This document shows, in pieces, positions 21,874 to 32,690 of a DNA stretch of 64,000 bases. Each line of letters begins with the position of its first letter. Within the stretch, counting starts at the first letter, position 1. The notes under the pieces are model-generated. The model was not told the DNA's origin and ran no database searches. It was given only the letters and a program-made list of their open reading frames with translations. Position numbers and translations under genes: made by a program. This DNA comes from Cladophialophora immunda (lineage: Eukaryota; Ascomycota; Eurotiomycetes; Chaetothyriales; Herpotrichiellaceae), in assembly GCF_000835495.1 (NCBI RefSeq), contig NW_015622543.1:1658239-1722238 (forward strand), in the 5' to 3' direction.

Positions 21874-23126
21874 ATGGTGCCTGATACGGTGCGTGTTGCG
21901 ATTGCCACCAATGCATTAGGAAAGTCACTCGCAGGTCACGACATCTATTCGAAACTCCTTGCTGCCCACACACATGGCTTTGACGGGGTCGAATTGGCGT
22001 TTGAATGTCTCGAGACTCATGCTTTCACGTCCCGGTTTGCCGAAAAGAACAGCCGCGAAGAGAAACTGCAGTTAGCAGCTAAGGACATAGAACACAAGGC
22101 ATCGGCTCTGTCGATGAAAATCATTGCCTTGAATCCTTTCGGCGCATACGATGGACTGAGAGAGCAAGGAGACATTGAGTCACGCCTCAGGGAAGCGGAC
22201 CTCTGGCTGCAACTTTGCGAGATCCTCAACGCTCCAATACTCCAAGTGCGGGCGCACATCCTTCATTTGCTTGCTGAGTACCTCAGTTGACTCCATGATC
22301 CAGATGTGCTCCTGCATTTACCCTTTGCAGAAACCCCTGATATCGGATCCCCATGAAATAGCGAAGAATATCCGGAGACTAGGTCTCCTGGCCAAGAAAT
22401 ACGACAAGATAGTTGCGTACGAGGCGACCGCGTGGGGCATCCATATTGACACCTGGCAGCAGACTCGAGACATCGTCGCCCTGGTCGGACTGCCCAATGT
22501 CCGTCTCTGTCTGGATACTTTCCATATCGCGGCCAAAGAAGCCGGAGATCCCTTCAACAAGGCTGCCCCACTCCAAGTAGACGGACGGAGCAGATTAGAG
22601 GCGAGTTTGGATGAGATGCGCCGTACCGTGACACCCAGCGACATTGGATATTTTCAGCTGAGCGACGCCACCACAGCCGATCCAGATCAGATCGGATATC
22701 CACAACGCGATCTTGATCAGCCGCCATTCATGACGCAATCGAGGAATTGTCGAATATTTCCCTGTGAGCCGCAGCACGGAGGCACGCTTCCTGTAGTGGA
22801 GGTGGCAAGGACAGTCTTCGACCTGGGATACCGAGGTTGGGTCTCCATGGAAGTATTCCACACAGACCTGTGGACACAAGATCGCTCGTGAGTGCCACAG
22901 CCCTTCAGAGGATCTCCCCCCGTCCGACTCGACTGACATTGAGCTCGATTGCCAAGAATACCTGATCAGTGGGCACGGCGTGGAATGGCTTCCTGGCGAC
23001 AAGTCTCAGCTCAGTGCGGTCTGAAGGCTCCAGCTGAAGGTGAGCGTGCCAAATACTGTTGTCTGCAGGCCATGGTGAAGCTGACAGTAGTGTTGACGGT
23101 CAGCTTCATTAGGCGCGAAGCTGTGA
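21874..23126 (+). CDS. 3-dehydroshikimate dehydratase-like TIM barrel (dehydratase 1), AKL end by terminal exon
   Basis: Exons 21874-22245, 22304-22887, 22957-23039 and 23104-23126 give 353 residues. It belongs to the sugar-phosphate isomerase/AP-endonuclease fold (QutC/Qa-4/AsbF type). The metal ligands are visible: Glu164 in YEATAW, Asp195 in CLDTF, Gln242 in FQLSD and Glu307 in SMEVF. Such enzymes convert 3-dehydroshikimate to protocatechuate using Mg/Mn. The preferred model splices a 63-nt last intron and ends SLGAKL, giving the PTS1 AKL; without that splice the frame ends at 23131 (REAVS). Together with the nearby shikimate dehydrogenase it suggests a quinate/shikimate-like degradation step. 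Confidence 0.82.
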
Positions 23127-23844
23127 GCTGAATTGATTGTGTGAAGAAGCTTTAGTGTTCGCGGACACGGTGTGCTAGAAAGGCGATTTGAGGAAGATGT
23201 CGTCTACATCATTACAGCTCTGGGCGAATGGAATTGCAGTGACTGTCGTCGTGGCGGAAGCGCAAATACTACGAACAGCACTCTAAATACAGAAAAGTGA
23301 GGCACGCCGATTACGGTACAATATCAACCCTGATCTCGACGAAATCCGCGAGGCCCGAAAGCATCTCTTGGTCTCCGTCCCATTATCTGCCCACCTCTTA
23401 GCCCTTATCGAACCTCAATGTATTGTGTCTGTTACCTATGAAACCTTCTATCGAGGCCTTGAGACGACGACGTCTGGACATCGGAAATCTGGACTTTAGG
23501 CACAGGACACCCAGTAAAAGGTGTGCTTCTTCTAGTATTAGCATCTTGTGTCTGCTGATCGATCACTGCAATCTGTGGGGGACGCTTGGGCGTCGCGTGT
23601 GCGCGTATGTCCTTTGGTGCGCCAATTGGGGTGGTGGGCTGAGGTTAGAGGGCACGCCCGGGCTCCCAGATTAACAGGCCGGAGACCAAGGCTGGCTTCC
23701 TTGGCCGCCCGGGCGTGAATTACTGTATACCTACAAAAGTCTGTTTGTCGTGGCAATGGAATTTGATATACTATGATTTTGTGAGACAGGCTGCGTCGCT
23801 TTCCTTCCCGAGCACAGAAACCTTGACGGCGTCGGACAAAAAAT
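23127..23844. promoter_or_regulatory. Upstream region of the FAD dehydrogenase gene
   Basis: A 718-bp region between two plus-strand genes. A short open stretch near 23310-23490 shows no convincing family match. No gene was called. Confidence 0.4.
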
Positions 23845-25615
23845 ATGCACAGCATGGAGATGATGGTGGCTGATGTCCTTGTTTGCGGAGGCGGCATGTC
23901 AGGGTTGGCATGCGCTGCGTTCCTGGCGGAGGCCGGAGCAAAGGTTCTGGTGGTCGAGAAGCAGCCTCATCTTGGTGGCTCTTCAGCGTATTCTGCTGGC
24001 ATGTTGTATGAGCCTCTCTGGATGTCCCCTTGTCCTCGAAGATCTGTTTGCTGACACCGCCCTAGCTGGGGTCCTCGAAGCTACGAAAGCCTGAGATCTT
24101 GGGTACCTGATGGGGATCCAGACCTCCAGCGTTCCTGGCTCTCTGACTATTTGCCGGCTGTTCAATGGATGAGGCAGATGGGCGTGCCCACCTTGGACCG
24201 GTTTGGACCTATCATGACAATAGGTCTGTGGCATGGTGGACGAGGGCCCGGGATTCCTGCTAATCGAGGTCAGGCATTGGATATCCCATCAAAATCTCAT
24301 ATCTTCTGGATCTGCACCAATCGCGGATCAAGAATAGTGGGACAGGGTCTGAAATTCTCACAAACACGCAGGTGGTGAAGTTGTCTCAAGAAGAAGACGG
24401 TGTTCCCGGTTCCCGGATCATCGGGGCCATTCTGCGGCGGTCGAACCCCCGATCCTCGTCGGCCGCATATGTTGAGGTGAGAGCCAAACGGGTGATTTTA
24501 GCCACCGGTGGATTCCAAGGATCGCCGGATCTGACATCCAAGTATCTCGGACCCGGAGCGGACAATATCTTTGTTCGCTCAAACAGCGGTTCGGTGGGGG
24601 ATGGCCTGAACGTGGCATCGTCCGTTGGAGCGAGCACCAGTCGTGGTATGGGGACGTACTACGGACACTTGATGGCCGCTCCGCTCAGACGTGAAGACGT
24701 CGATCCGGGCGACTACCTTCCGCTGGCACAATACCGTAAGCCCCCAAGGGGGTACCTGCTCGTATCCATGGGCGCCTACTGATGTGGTGGAAAGAAAGCC
24801 GATATTGCATCCTTATCAACGAGTCTGGTCGACGATTCACCGACGAAACACTTGGAGATGAAATCGTCAATCAATATCTAGCAAGGCAAGAGAAGCGTCG
24901 AGGATTCCTTTTGTTCGAGTAAGTCAACCCGTTTCATCCACAACCAGCCCGGAACCGAATGATCATCTCACCGTCAGTGTTCTCTTAGTGAGCGAGCAAG
25001 ACGGAAACATTGCGTCTCAGCCCTCTTTCCCAACGCGGGGGATGTTGATCGCCTGGAAAAGGCTCGGGCTCACGGATGCAATGTCGGTGGTGCATCCACA
25101 TTGGAAGGGTTGATGAAGCTTCTCCAAGACTGGGGGGTGGACGGCATTCAGGCCCGACGCACGATTGAGCAATATCACCGCGCCGTGGTGCAAGCCGAAT
25201 CCGATGTCGTTCTTGATGCGCCTGTTGGAAAGGGAGGGGCGCCTCCAGACTCTCTCCTTGATGGTGAAGGCGGGTTCTATGCCATGGAAGTTCAGCCATC
25301 GTGAGTCCTGAGTGATTTCACATCCCCCAGAAGAAACTAACAAGGTGCAGCATTACGTTTTCATATGGCGGAATAGCTATCGACAAGAACGGTCATGCGT
25401 TAACTGCCAGTAAGACACCGATCCCAGGCCTGCTTGTTGCTGGCGTAGATGCTGGTGGATTCAGTAATCTGGGTTACGCCGGCGGTCTGGCCCTGGCCTT
25501 TGTAACTGGATTCTGGGCCGCACGGACTGCTGCCCGTGAATTGGGATTGAAGGAGCTCAAGCTGCCTCCGCCAGCAGCTCAAGACAGAGATTTGATTACG
25601 AGTGCTCGTCTATAG
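23845..25615 (+). CDS. FAD-dependent dehydrogenase, 3-ketosteroid-dehydrogenase/fumarate-reductase type, ARL end
   Basis: Six exons (23845-24005, 24066-24223, 24274-24735, 24795-24918, 24989-25300, 25351-25615) give 493 residues with consistent phases. The FAD Rossmann loop is VCGGGMSG (13-20), followed by VVEK and LGGSS. Later motifs are ILATGGFQG, NAGDVDRLE and the C-terminal FAD-binding GVDAGGFSNLGYAGGLALA. This is the FAD_binding_2 family whose members desaturate alpha-beta bonds next to ring ketones or reduce enoates. The C-terminus SARL ends in ARL, a PTS1 variant, so peroxisomal location is likely. Met4 and Met6 are alternative starts. A hydroaromatic or ketone substrate is inferred from context. 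Confidence 0.87.
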
Positions 25616-26311
25616 AGATGGCCTGACCGGGGAATAAGCGAGACCAAGCCTGGGCCGGCGCCCGTTGCAAGAAAGTGACAGATCGTGAAGAGAGGTCGAC
25701 AGATAGATAGAGCATCGTACAGAGTGGAAATAATACCGCGGAGCCACGAATGCCTTACTGACCGAATACCCGTGAATTCCACCTGACCTAGCCACCGTCT
25801 TTTAGCACAAAACTAGAATAAAACCCCCTCCGACCGGCATCTAGAAAAATGCACCGGGTGCCGAGCCTTACCAGTCCCCACACTGCACGCCAGTCTCAGT
25901 AGAGGCATCCGTATGCGCCAACGTTGGCTGGGGCTCCATGCATTGTGTGAAAATGCCGCTGCCCCGGAGATGGGGCCCCAGGTTGACACGAAGAGGCTAT
26001 CGAACGCTTGGTATACATTTCCCCAGATCACCACACCTCCCCCCTCGCTATTCAAATCTGCCGGTGGCCCCGCTGTTTAAATCTGCAACGCCGACCAAGA
26101 CTCGGCGGTGTGAGTGGCCAACGTTCTGGATGTCCAAGCGTGTTTGTAAGTGAATCCCTTACGATACATATAGATATACGAATCTACGCCATAGAGGTGT
26201 AAAGCGCCTTTGTCATTCCCCAGACTGCTTCCCCCGGCATCATACACTTGACATTGAGTATCCCAGAGTCCTTTATTGATTGCCTCGGCTGCGCGTCTTT
26301 GTTTCTAGAGA
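25616..26311. promoter_or_regulatory. Upstream region of the Dal5-type permease gene with inverted repeat
   Basis: A 696-bp region. A perfect 6-bp inverted repeat CGCCGA-N7-TCGGCG at 26089-26107 lies about 205 bp before the start codon and contains CCG/CGG half-sites. The words AAATCTGCCGG and AAATCTGCAACGCCG also recur at 26054 and 26079. Confidence 0.45.
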
Positions 26312-28835
26312 ATGGATCCTGCAGCAGAGAAATCCTCCATTGCTCAAGAGGTCGAGGCCGTCGACCACGAAATCGGAGCACGCAAAGTGGGTGTTGCTAC
26401 TCCTGCGGCCGACGACTTGGATGTTGGAGCCAGTATCGTGCAGGCTCAAGAAGATACCCAGTATACCGAGGAAGGTGAGGATATCCAAGGCTCCAGCCCC
26501 TGCGAAAAAGGATACTGTACTGAGTGCATTGGTCTCTCATTAGAAAAATCCGCGGTCTTGAGGAAGATCGACTGGCGCATCATTCCACTGGCAGCCTGGG
26601 CTTGTGGTCTTCAGTTTGTGGATAAGGTTGGTCTTGCTTCTCCTTTACACCTCAGAGCGACTGGCTAAGGTTTGCTCACTTTCTCCTGTCTCGCAGTCTG
26701 GACTGGGAGCAGCAGCAACATATGGTCTGCGTGAAGATCTCAACCTCAAGGGCCAAGAGTATTCATGGTGTGTTTCGGTGAGCAACATAAACCATACTTC
26801 GTCAATATTCAGGATTCCCGTTCTAAACACCGCCGAGGCCAGATCTTCTACTTTGGCTACCTGGCTGGCTCCTTCATCTCCGGACGCGGCCTCCAGTACT
26901 TCCATGCGGGAAAATTCATCGGCTGTGCATATTTTATCTGGGGCGGCACCCTGTTGGGGTGTGTTGGGGCGCAGAACTATGCAACGCTGCTAGGCCTCCG
27001 CTTTCTCCTAGGGTACAATGCAATCTCCCCATGTCCTTTCTATAGCCGGAAGCCTGCTGAAATCATCAATTATGCTAGAGTCCTTGAGTCGTCCTTGGTT
27101 CCTGGTCTGCTTCTCATGTGAGCCCTTCCTTTGCTGCTTTATTTGGTTGGAAGAGTTCACTTTACACTGACTCATTTGAACAGCACAACGATGTGGTATC
27201 GGCAACAAGAACAGTCCCTGCGATTTGGCTTGTGGACGGTGACCAACGGCATCCTTCCAGTTCCTTTTCTTGTCATCTACTGGGGTAGGGCTTTTGATTG
27301 GAATTTTGGTGCTAAATCGGTTCAGCGGCTGATGGAAACCCCTTCTCTAGGTCTTGGACATGTTGATTCGGGCCCTGTGGTGAGAAATCTTTAGGATCAA
27401 ATTCTTCGTCACCGTTTCGATGCTGACATATCCTTTTCTATCACAAGGTGAGCTGGCGGCTAATTTTTCTGCTCTTGGGCTTGCTGAGTTGCATCACCGG
27501 CATTCTACTGGTAAGGAAACTCGGGGCACAATTTAAAGCATGCGTTCGCTAAATCGCATCACTCAGTTTTTTTTCATGCCAGACTCGCCCGTGTCGGTCA
27601 AATGGTTGACCGAGAGAGAAAAGGCCATCGCTATCAAGCGCCTAGTGGATGATCAACTTGGTGTCAAAAACAGTACGAACACCCCCATATCTTATAAACC
27701 CGCAAAATACAAGCAGATTAGGGAAGCTGACTCGGAGGTTACCAACCACTCTAGCCCATTTCAAATGGGAGCAATTGAAGGAGACTCTGCTCGACTACCG
27801 CTTCTGGATGATGGTCCTGCAAATGTTCTTTTCGCAGGCCGCGGGAAATGTCACCACGAACTTTCTGGGAATCATCATCAAGGTAACCAAGAAAGCCTCC
27901 CAGATAAGGAATGGAGCATCTCGGCTGACGTATGGCCCTTCTCCCTCGATTCAGGGATTTGGATACACTGCATTGAAAGCCCAGCTATATACGGCGCCGA
28001 ACTTCGCGGTCCAGGTAAGCGAGAGCGACCACTGACACCCTGTCGGATGAAAACACCACCGATCTCCTCGTCTTCTTGTCTTTGTACTGACATACCGCGT
28101 TGTTGAGGCTGTAACCCAAATGATTGTCTCTACTCCTCCGACGCTGTTGCCCCGATTCCGCAATTTTAAGCAACCTTTGGTCGCCATCGCCAGCGTCATC
28201 GCCTTGATTGGCATGGTCATCCTCTATGTCACGCCGGCGGAGACACAGTACCAAGGGCGACGACTGGCCTCGGTGATCATCATCTCTTGCTCCGGAGCGA
28301 ACTACACCGTCGTCATGGCCGTCATTGGCACAAACACTGCGGGGTTCACCAGGAAGCAGATCTCGACCTCGACAGCCTTCTTCCTCTATTGCGTGGTCAA
28401 CATTATAACCCCCCAGACCTTCCTCGGTTCGGAGAGTCCTCGATATCACACGGGTCTTGCATTCATTCTAAGGTACGTTGATCGGATCAAGCATTCTCGC
28501 TTTTTCATCTGTCGTTGGAACGGTCGCTGAATCACAAGGAGAGTTTGAAACTGACTTGTTTTCGTCCTCTAGCTTCCTTTCTATCTATATTGCCTTGTCC
28601 TTCTCCACCTGGCTCATGATGAGACTTGTCAACCGCGCCCGTGACAAGAAGGCTCTGACGAACCCGGCCTACACAACTGGTGAAGCGAACCTGGATGAGA
28701 TGTCCGGTCTCAGGTACGTGAACAACTCTCCTTATATTGGACGGCAGGCTGGCGATAGATGCTGAGCACTGACAAACTGCTTTGCTCAGAGACGAAACGG
28801 ATTTGAGGAACAAGCATTTCCGTTACTCTGGCTGA
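26312..28835 (+). CDS. MFS permease of the Dal5 (allantoate / anion:cation symporter) family
   Basis: Thirteen exons give 547 residues: 26312-26626, 26697-26777, 26843-27012, 27079-27117, 27184-27284, 27351-27379, 27448-27510, 27567-27672, 27755-27882, 27955-28014, 28108-28472, 28573-28713 and 28790-28835. The hydrophilic N-terminus leads to RKIDWRIIPL, the Dal5-family entry to TM1. TTMWYRQQEQSLRFGLW and SWRLIF lie in the central loops, and FFMPDSPVSVKWLTEREK starts the large central loop. Family members import anionic acids (allantoate, nicotinate, pantothenate and others) with protons. A plasma-membrane importer of the cluster's acid substrate is inferred. Very high intron number compared with neighbours. 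Confidence 0.88.
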
Positions 28836-29458
28836 AACAACAGAGAGAGGGAGAGAAGGAGAGTTCGTCCCCATGGCAAGATACCGGACTTTCCAGTCGA
28901 CTTCCAGATTGTCACCGTAATACAATTGGTCATTAAAGGCTTAAACCGGCTGCTTGCTGAGAATAGGGTTGACGTCCATCAGCCTCGTGCTCCTTACCAA
29001 GAGGGCGCTTGAGTTTTTTGTGGGGACCGGTATGAATGCTCGCAGATGTGACGTCCTTTGCCAATCAGCAATTAACGAATTTCTACTTTGGTCATTCCTA
29101 CTGCCAGTGCCTTGAAATCTGCCGCTTGGTTCACTCTTTTCCTCCCATTGTATGTTTCTAGAATAAGTCAAGGCCCCGTAAGGCGACTAGGTCTTCTCAA
29201 CGAACTTCTGGCGGAATTGAATTAGACTTGAGAAGAAACAAACGGCCTTTGTACCTGGAGGTGTTCGTTTTCTTGTTTCTTGTTACCCTACCCGTCCTAG
29301 GGGGAGCCATTCTGGAAAATGACTTCCAGTGGTTAGGAAAGAAGACTGCATCTGTTACTGATGAAAACAGGGTCATACGACTCATATCTCATATGATAGT
29401 CTCTAGGCACATCTTATAAAAAGGAGACTGGTTGAGAGCATCCTTTACTCTTCAAATG
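28836..29458. other. Convergent intergenic region
   Basis: A 623-bp AT-richer stretch between the 3' ends of the permease and the 4CL-like gene. No coding signal was recognised. Confidence 0.4.
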
Positions 29459-32133
29459 TCATATCTTACCCTTCAATTGCCCACCGGCACTCTCTCCCCT
29501 CTCCTGCTCAACTCTCAACTGTCTTCTCAACAGCTTCCCCGTCGGGTTCCTTGGCAGTCTCTGTACAAATCTCACACCGCCCCGCAACCTCTTGTACCCA
29601 GCCACCTGATCCGCGACGAGCTTGCAGATCTCGTCGGCGAGGCGCGGATACGCGCTCACGGCTAATGCGGGATCTGCGACCACAAATGCCCGTGGGAGCT
29701 CGGTGGCCTCGGCGTCGGCCCAGGCGGCGACGACCCCGACGTCGTGGACGTGCGGGTGGCGGCCGATGATTTCTTCGAGCTCGCTCGGAGGGACTTGGAA
29801 TCTGGAGAGTAGAGAGAGATTAGGTTGACATGACAATAAAGAATGCCTCAGTATTTTTTATATTTTTCCGAGTCATGAACACGGGTCATGAGCCGATGGA
29901 AAGTAGGAGGGCGGGCGGACCGGGGAGGGGAGGGAGCACAAGCTCTGTACGTACCCTTTATATTTGATCACATCCTTTATCCGGTCGACGATGATGAGAT
30001 ACCCATTCTTATCCAAATAGCCAACGTCGCCGGTCCGGTACCAGCCCGGCTCTAGGAAGCTCTCTTGGGTTGCCTTTTCGTTGTCCTTGTACCCCCTACA
30101 TCCAATCATGGACAATTCGCCTCGTCAGCCGATTTGGTTTACCTCTCTCACTTGAAGGAGTGAATATGCTGAGATCGGGGAAGGGTTTCCACTATACATC
30201 ATGATGGTGGGACAAGAGACACAAATCTCTCCCGGCGTGCCCGGCGCCACTTCTTGAAGGCTATCGTCGATGAATCGAATCGCCATGTTGGCCACCAGAG
30301 TCCCAGTTGCTACTAGCGGAGCATCCCGGTCCCGAACGCCGCTTTGGGTGATACATGAGGACGTCTCAGTACATCCGTACGCTATACCATGGTGTGTCAG
30401 CATTAAAGAAGTATGCACATGTAAAGAAAGCAATCAGTGGTCGCCTCTTTGTTCGTCCTGTTATTCTCTAGGCTTGGTTAGGATCTTACTTACTTTGACA
30501 GAGGCTGACGCCTGGAAACCTCTCGCGGAGTTTGGAGGCAACATGGGCCTAGGCGTAAGAGGCGAATTGTCAGCAATCGTCGTTCATAAATCTGAACTTC
30601 CGTTTTGTAGTATGTACTTGATGGGCCAATTTCGGCAGGTCAAACGCTGCCGAGGGGATAGATAGAGAGGAACAACCTTTAACACGGCACCAGCACAAGA
30701 AAAGTACTCCAGATCCGGATATTTGTACTTTGACACGATTGGAGATTCAGAGAGCGCTAGGGCGACTGTTGGAACCAGTCTAGCCAATGTGGCTCTCTTT
30801 GTATGCAGTAACTAGAAACAATAAGCATTCGTGTCGTGAGTGTCATATAGAAAGAAGTGTTAATCAGCTCAAGGGGGGTTGTTTTTCTCTCCAATTTCCA
30901 CTTACCTGGCAGAATATTCCCATGTCAAATGCATGCATCAATTGAATGTAGCATCCTAGCCACGGCCCGAGCAGCGCGCAGACGTACATGCCGTAGATGT
31001 GAGAAACTAGGAAATTTGTGTGAGGCTCATTCACCGACAGAAGGGCAATATCATAACCAGACACTCAGCCACTATTACTTACGAGGCTGGGTGACCCATC
31101 AAGTCGGAAGGTTAGCTACGTTCACACCATATGCAAAGTAGGTGAACTCTCCATAAGTGCTTACCGGGAAGAACACCTCTCTCATGTCCCCTCTCCAATT
31201 GTTCCGGTCGTGGAGACGAAGCATCTCGCAGATGGCTGTCAGGTTATAGTGAGAGAGCATGACGGCCTTGGGAAGACCGGTGGTGCCGCTGGAAAGTACA
31301 ATGGCAGCACACCGCTTATGTGCGTCTTGCCCATCGAGTACGTACGCTTCGGGGGAAATCCTGGCACCGGGGTCGAGAAGAAGCTCGTCTGGAAACTGTC
31401 ACGTCACCAGTCGGGAGAGTCAGCGACAAAATGACAAAGTTAAAGGGGAGGGATTGAGGCGGGCAACTGAAGTAATCCGCAGGGAGCCGCATACCAGAGC
31501 GTGGCCAGGCACGCGGGACAGGAGGGTCAAGATCGTGATCTGAAACTGATCTTGCTTTACGGCGTCATCTACTTTCTTCTTGACGGCCGCGTCGACAATG
31601 ATGATTTTGGGCTTCACGATCCCGATGGCGAATGCAATGTCTTTCGTCGTGTTTGAATGGTTGATCGTGCTGTTTTTGTGTGTCAAAATTCAGATGGCTC
31701 TCCTATATCACCAGAATTTACTCATTGATGCTAGGCAAAACTCACCTCACCGTGGCACCGGCGGCCCAAACTGCATGAGTGGCAAGGATATAGTCGACCT
31801 GTCCCTCTCAGCCACCCAAGCCACCGAAGATTCAGCAAGATGACCCCCCAACCAACACCGAGAGTCTTGAGAGAGGAGGTTTGGGGAACTCACACAGCTT
31901 CTGGAGATAATAGACACCACATCGCCGGGTTGAAGTCCATACGCCCTGCGCAAGGATTCTGCCAGCCGGAAAGCATCCTCGCGCACACCTCCATAAGTCA
32001 AACGCTTGTCGGACAAAGTGTCCTCGCAAATGACTTTGCCAGGGTCCGTATTACAGATATTTTCCAGCATGAGCTGGGTGATGGAGCGGTCGCGGCGGAA
32101 GTGTACCTTCAGGGGCGAAGTGATTGGGGCCAT
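29459..32133 (-). CDS. 4-coumarate:CoA-ligase-like acyl-CoA synthetase with a 4-nt microexon
   Basis: Eleven exons give 553 residues: 32133-31894, 31798-31746, 31669-31495, 31395-31165, 31086-31083, 31006-30906, 30811-30677, 30548-30494, 30381-30198, 30095-29955 and 29801-29459. The AMP-binding loop is SSGTTGLPK (191-199), then [28 protein letters not shown], the hinge [11 protein letters not shown] and the catalytic lysine in NPTGKLLRR. The enzyme adenylates a carboxylic acid and transfers it to CoA. The fifth exon, CCTC, is only 4 nt, but it is the solution found that keeps the frame and yields PLSHIYG. The C-terminus is GKI, at best a weak peroxisomal signal, unlike many fungal 4CL-like enzymes that end SKL. 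Confidence 0.87.
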
Positions 32134-32690
32134 GATGAGAATTTCGACAAATCGGTATTCTAGCTGACCAAGAACACTTCAATTGACCCCCCCGATGCAA
32201 TAAGTACTTGAATATGTCTTGGTGTCTCTATGCTTTCCCTATAATACGCCGGGCAACTGGCACTGGGAAGGCAGATGTAAGAGGCGGCCCTAAGTGATGG
32301 AATTAGAGATTTCCGGATCGGAAAAGGGGTTAATTCCACAGCCGGTAAAAGCGCGGTGAAAGGAGAAACTGTGAAAGGATAGGATCCGGAAGAGCATAGA
32401 GCAGATCAACCTGGCCTCTCACTGATTCTCGTGTATAATAATATCCCCTTGGATCAGGAAGAGGGATGCCGTCCTACATTTCTCTCTGATGGCCTAGCCA
32501 TAAGTCCTTGGGCTATCTGGTCAGCTCGCCAGGTCTAGTATACGGAGTGTTCCCCCGTCAACTGCTAACAAGGATCTTTCAGAGGACTATGGCTAACTGG
32601 GGCGCAGTGACAGCCAAACGTTGTGAGTCTGGAACCAATGTATTTATACTGCGCTATATTTCGATCCAGCTCCCACATTGCATTGCTCAT
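32134..32690. promoter_or_regulatory. Upstream region of the 4CL-like gene
   Basis: A 557-bp region containing the palindrome TTCCG-GAT-CGGAA (32311-32323), about 180 bp upstream of the 4CL-like start. It also covers the 3' flank of regulator B. Confidence 0.45.
32311..32323. promoter_or_regulatory. Palindromic CCG-N3-CGG site
   Basis: TTCCG and CGGAA form a perfect 5-bp inverted repeat around GAT. Everted CCG/CGG pairs are known Zn2Cys6 binding arrangements. Function is inferred from position only. Confidence 0.45.

Noticed and set aside
23310..23490. Short frame reading RYNINPDLDEIREARKHL, reminiscent of MutS-type proteins
   Set aside because: The match is only one short segment with no Walker motifs nearby; chance similarity cannot be excluded.
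29459..29470. Peroxisomal signal at the end of the 4CL-like enzyme
   Set aside because: The end is GKI, outside the usual S/A/C-K/R/H-L consensus, and alternative terminal exons tested by eye gave no better signal, so it was not counted among the tagged enzymes.
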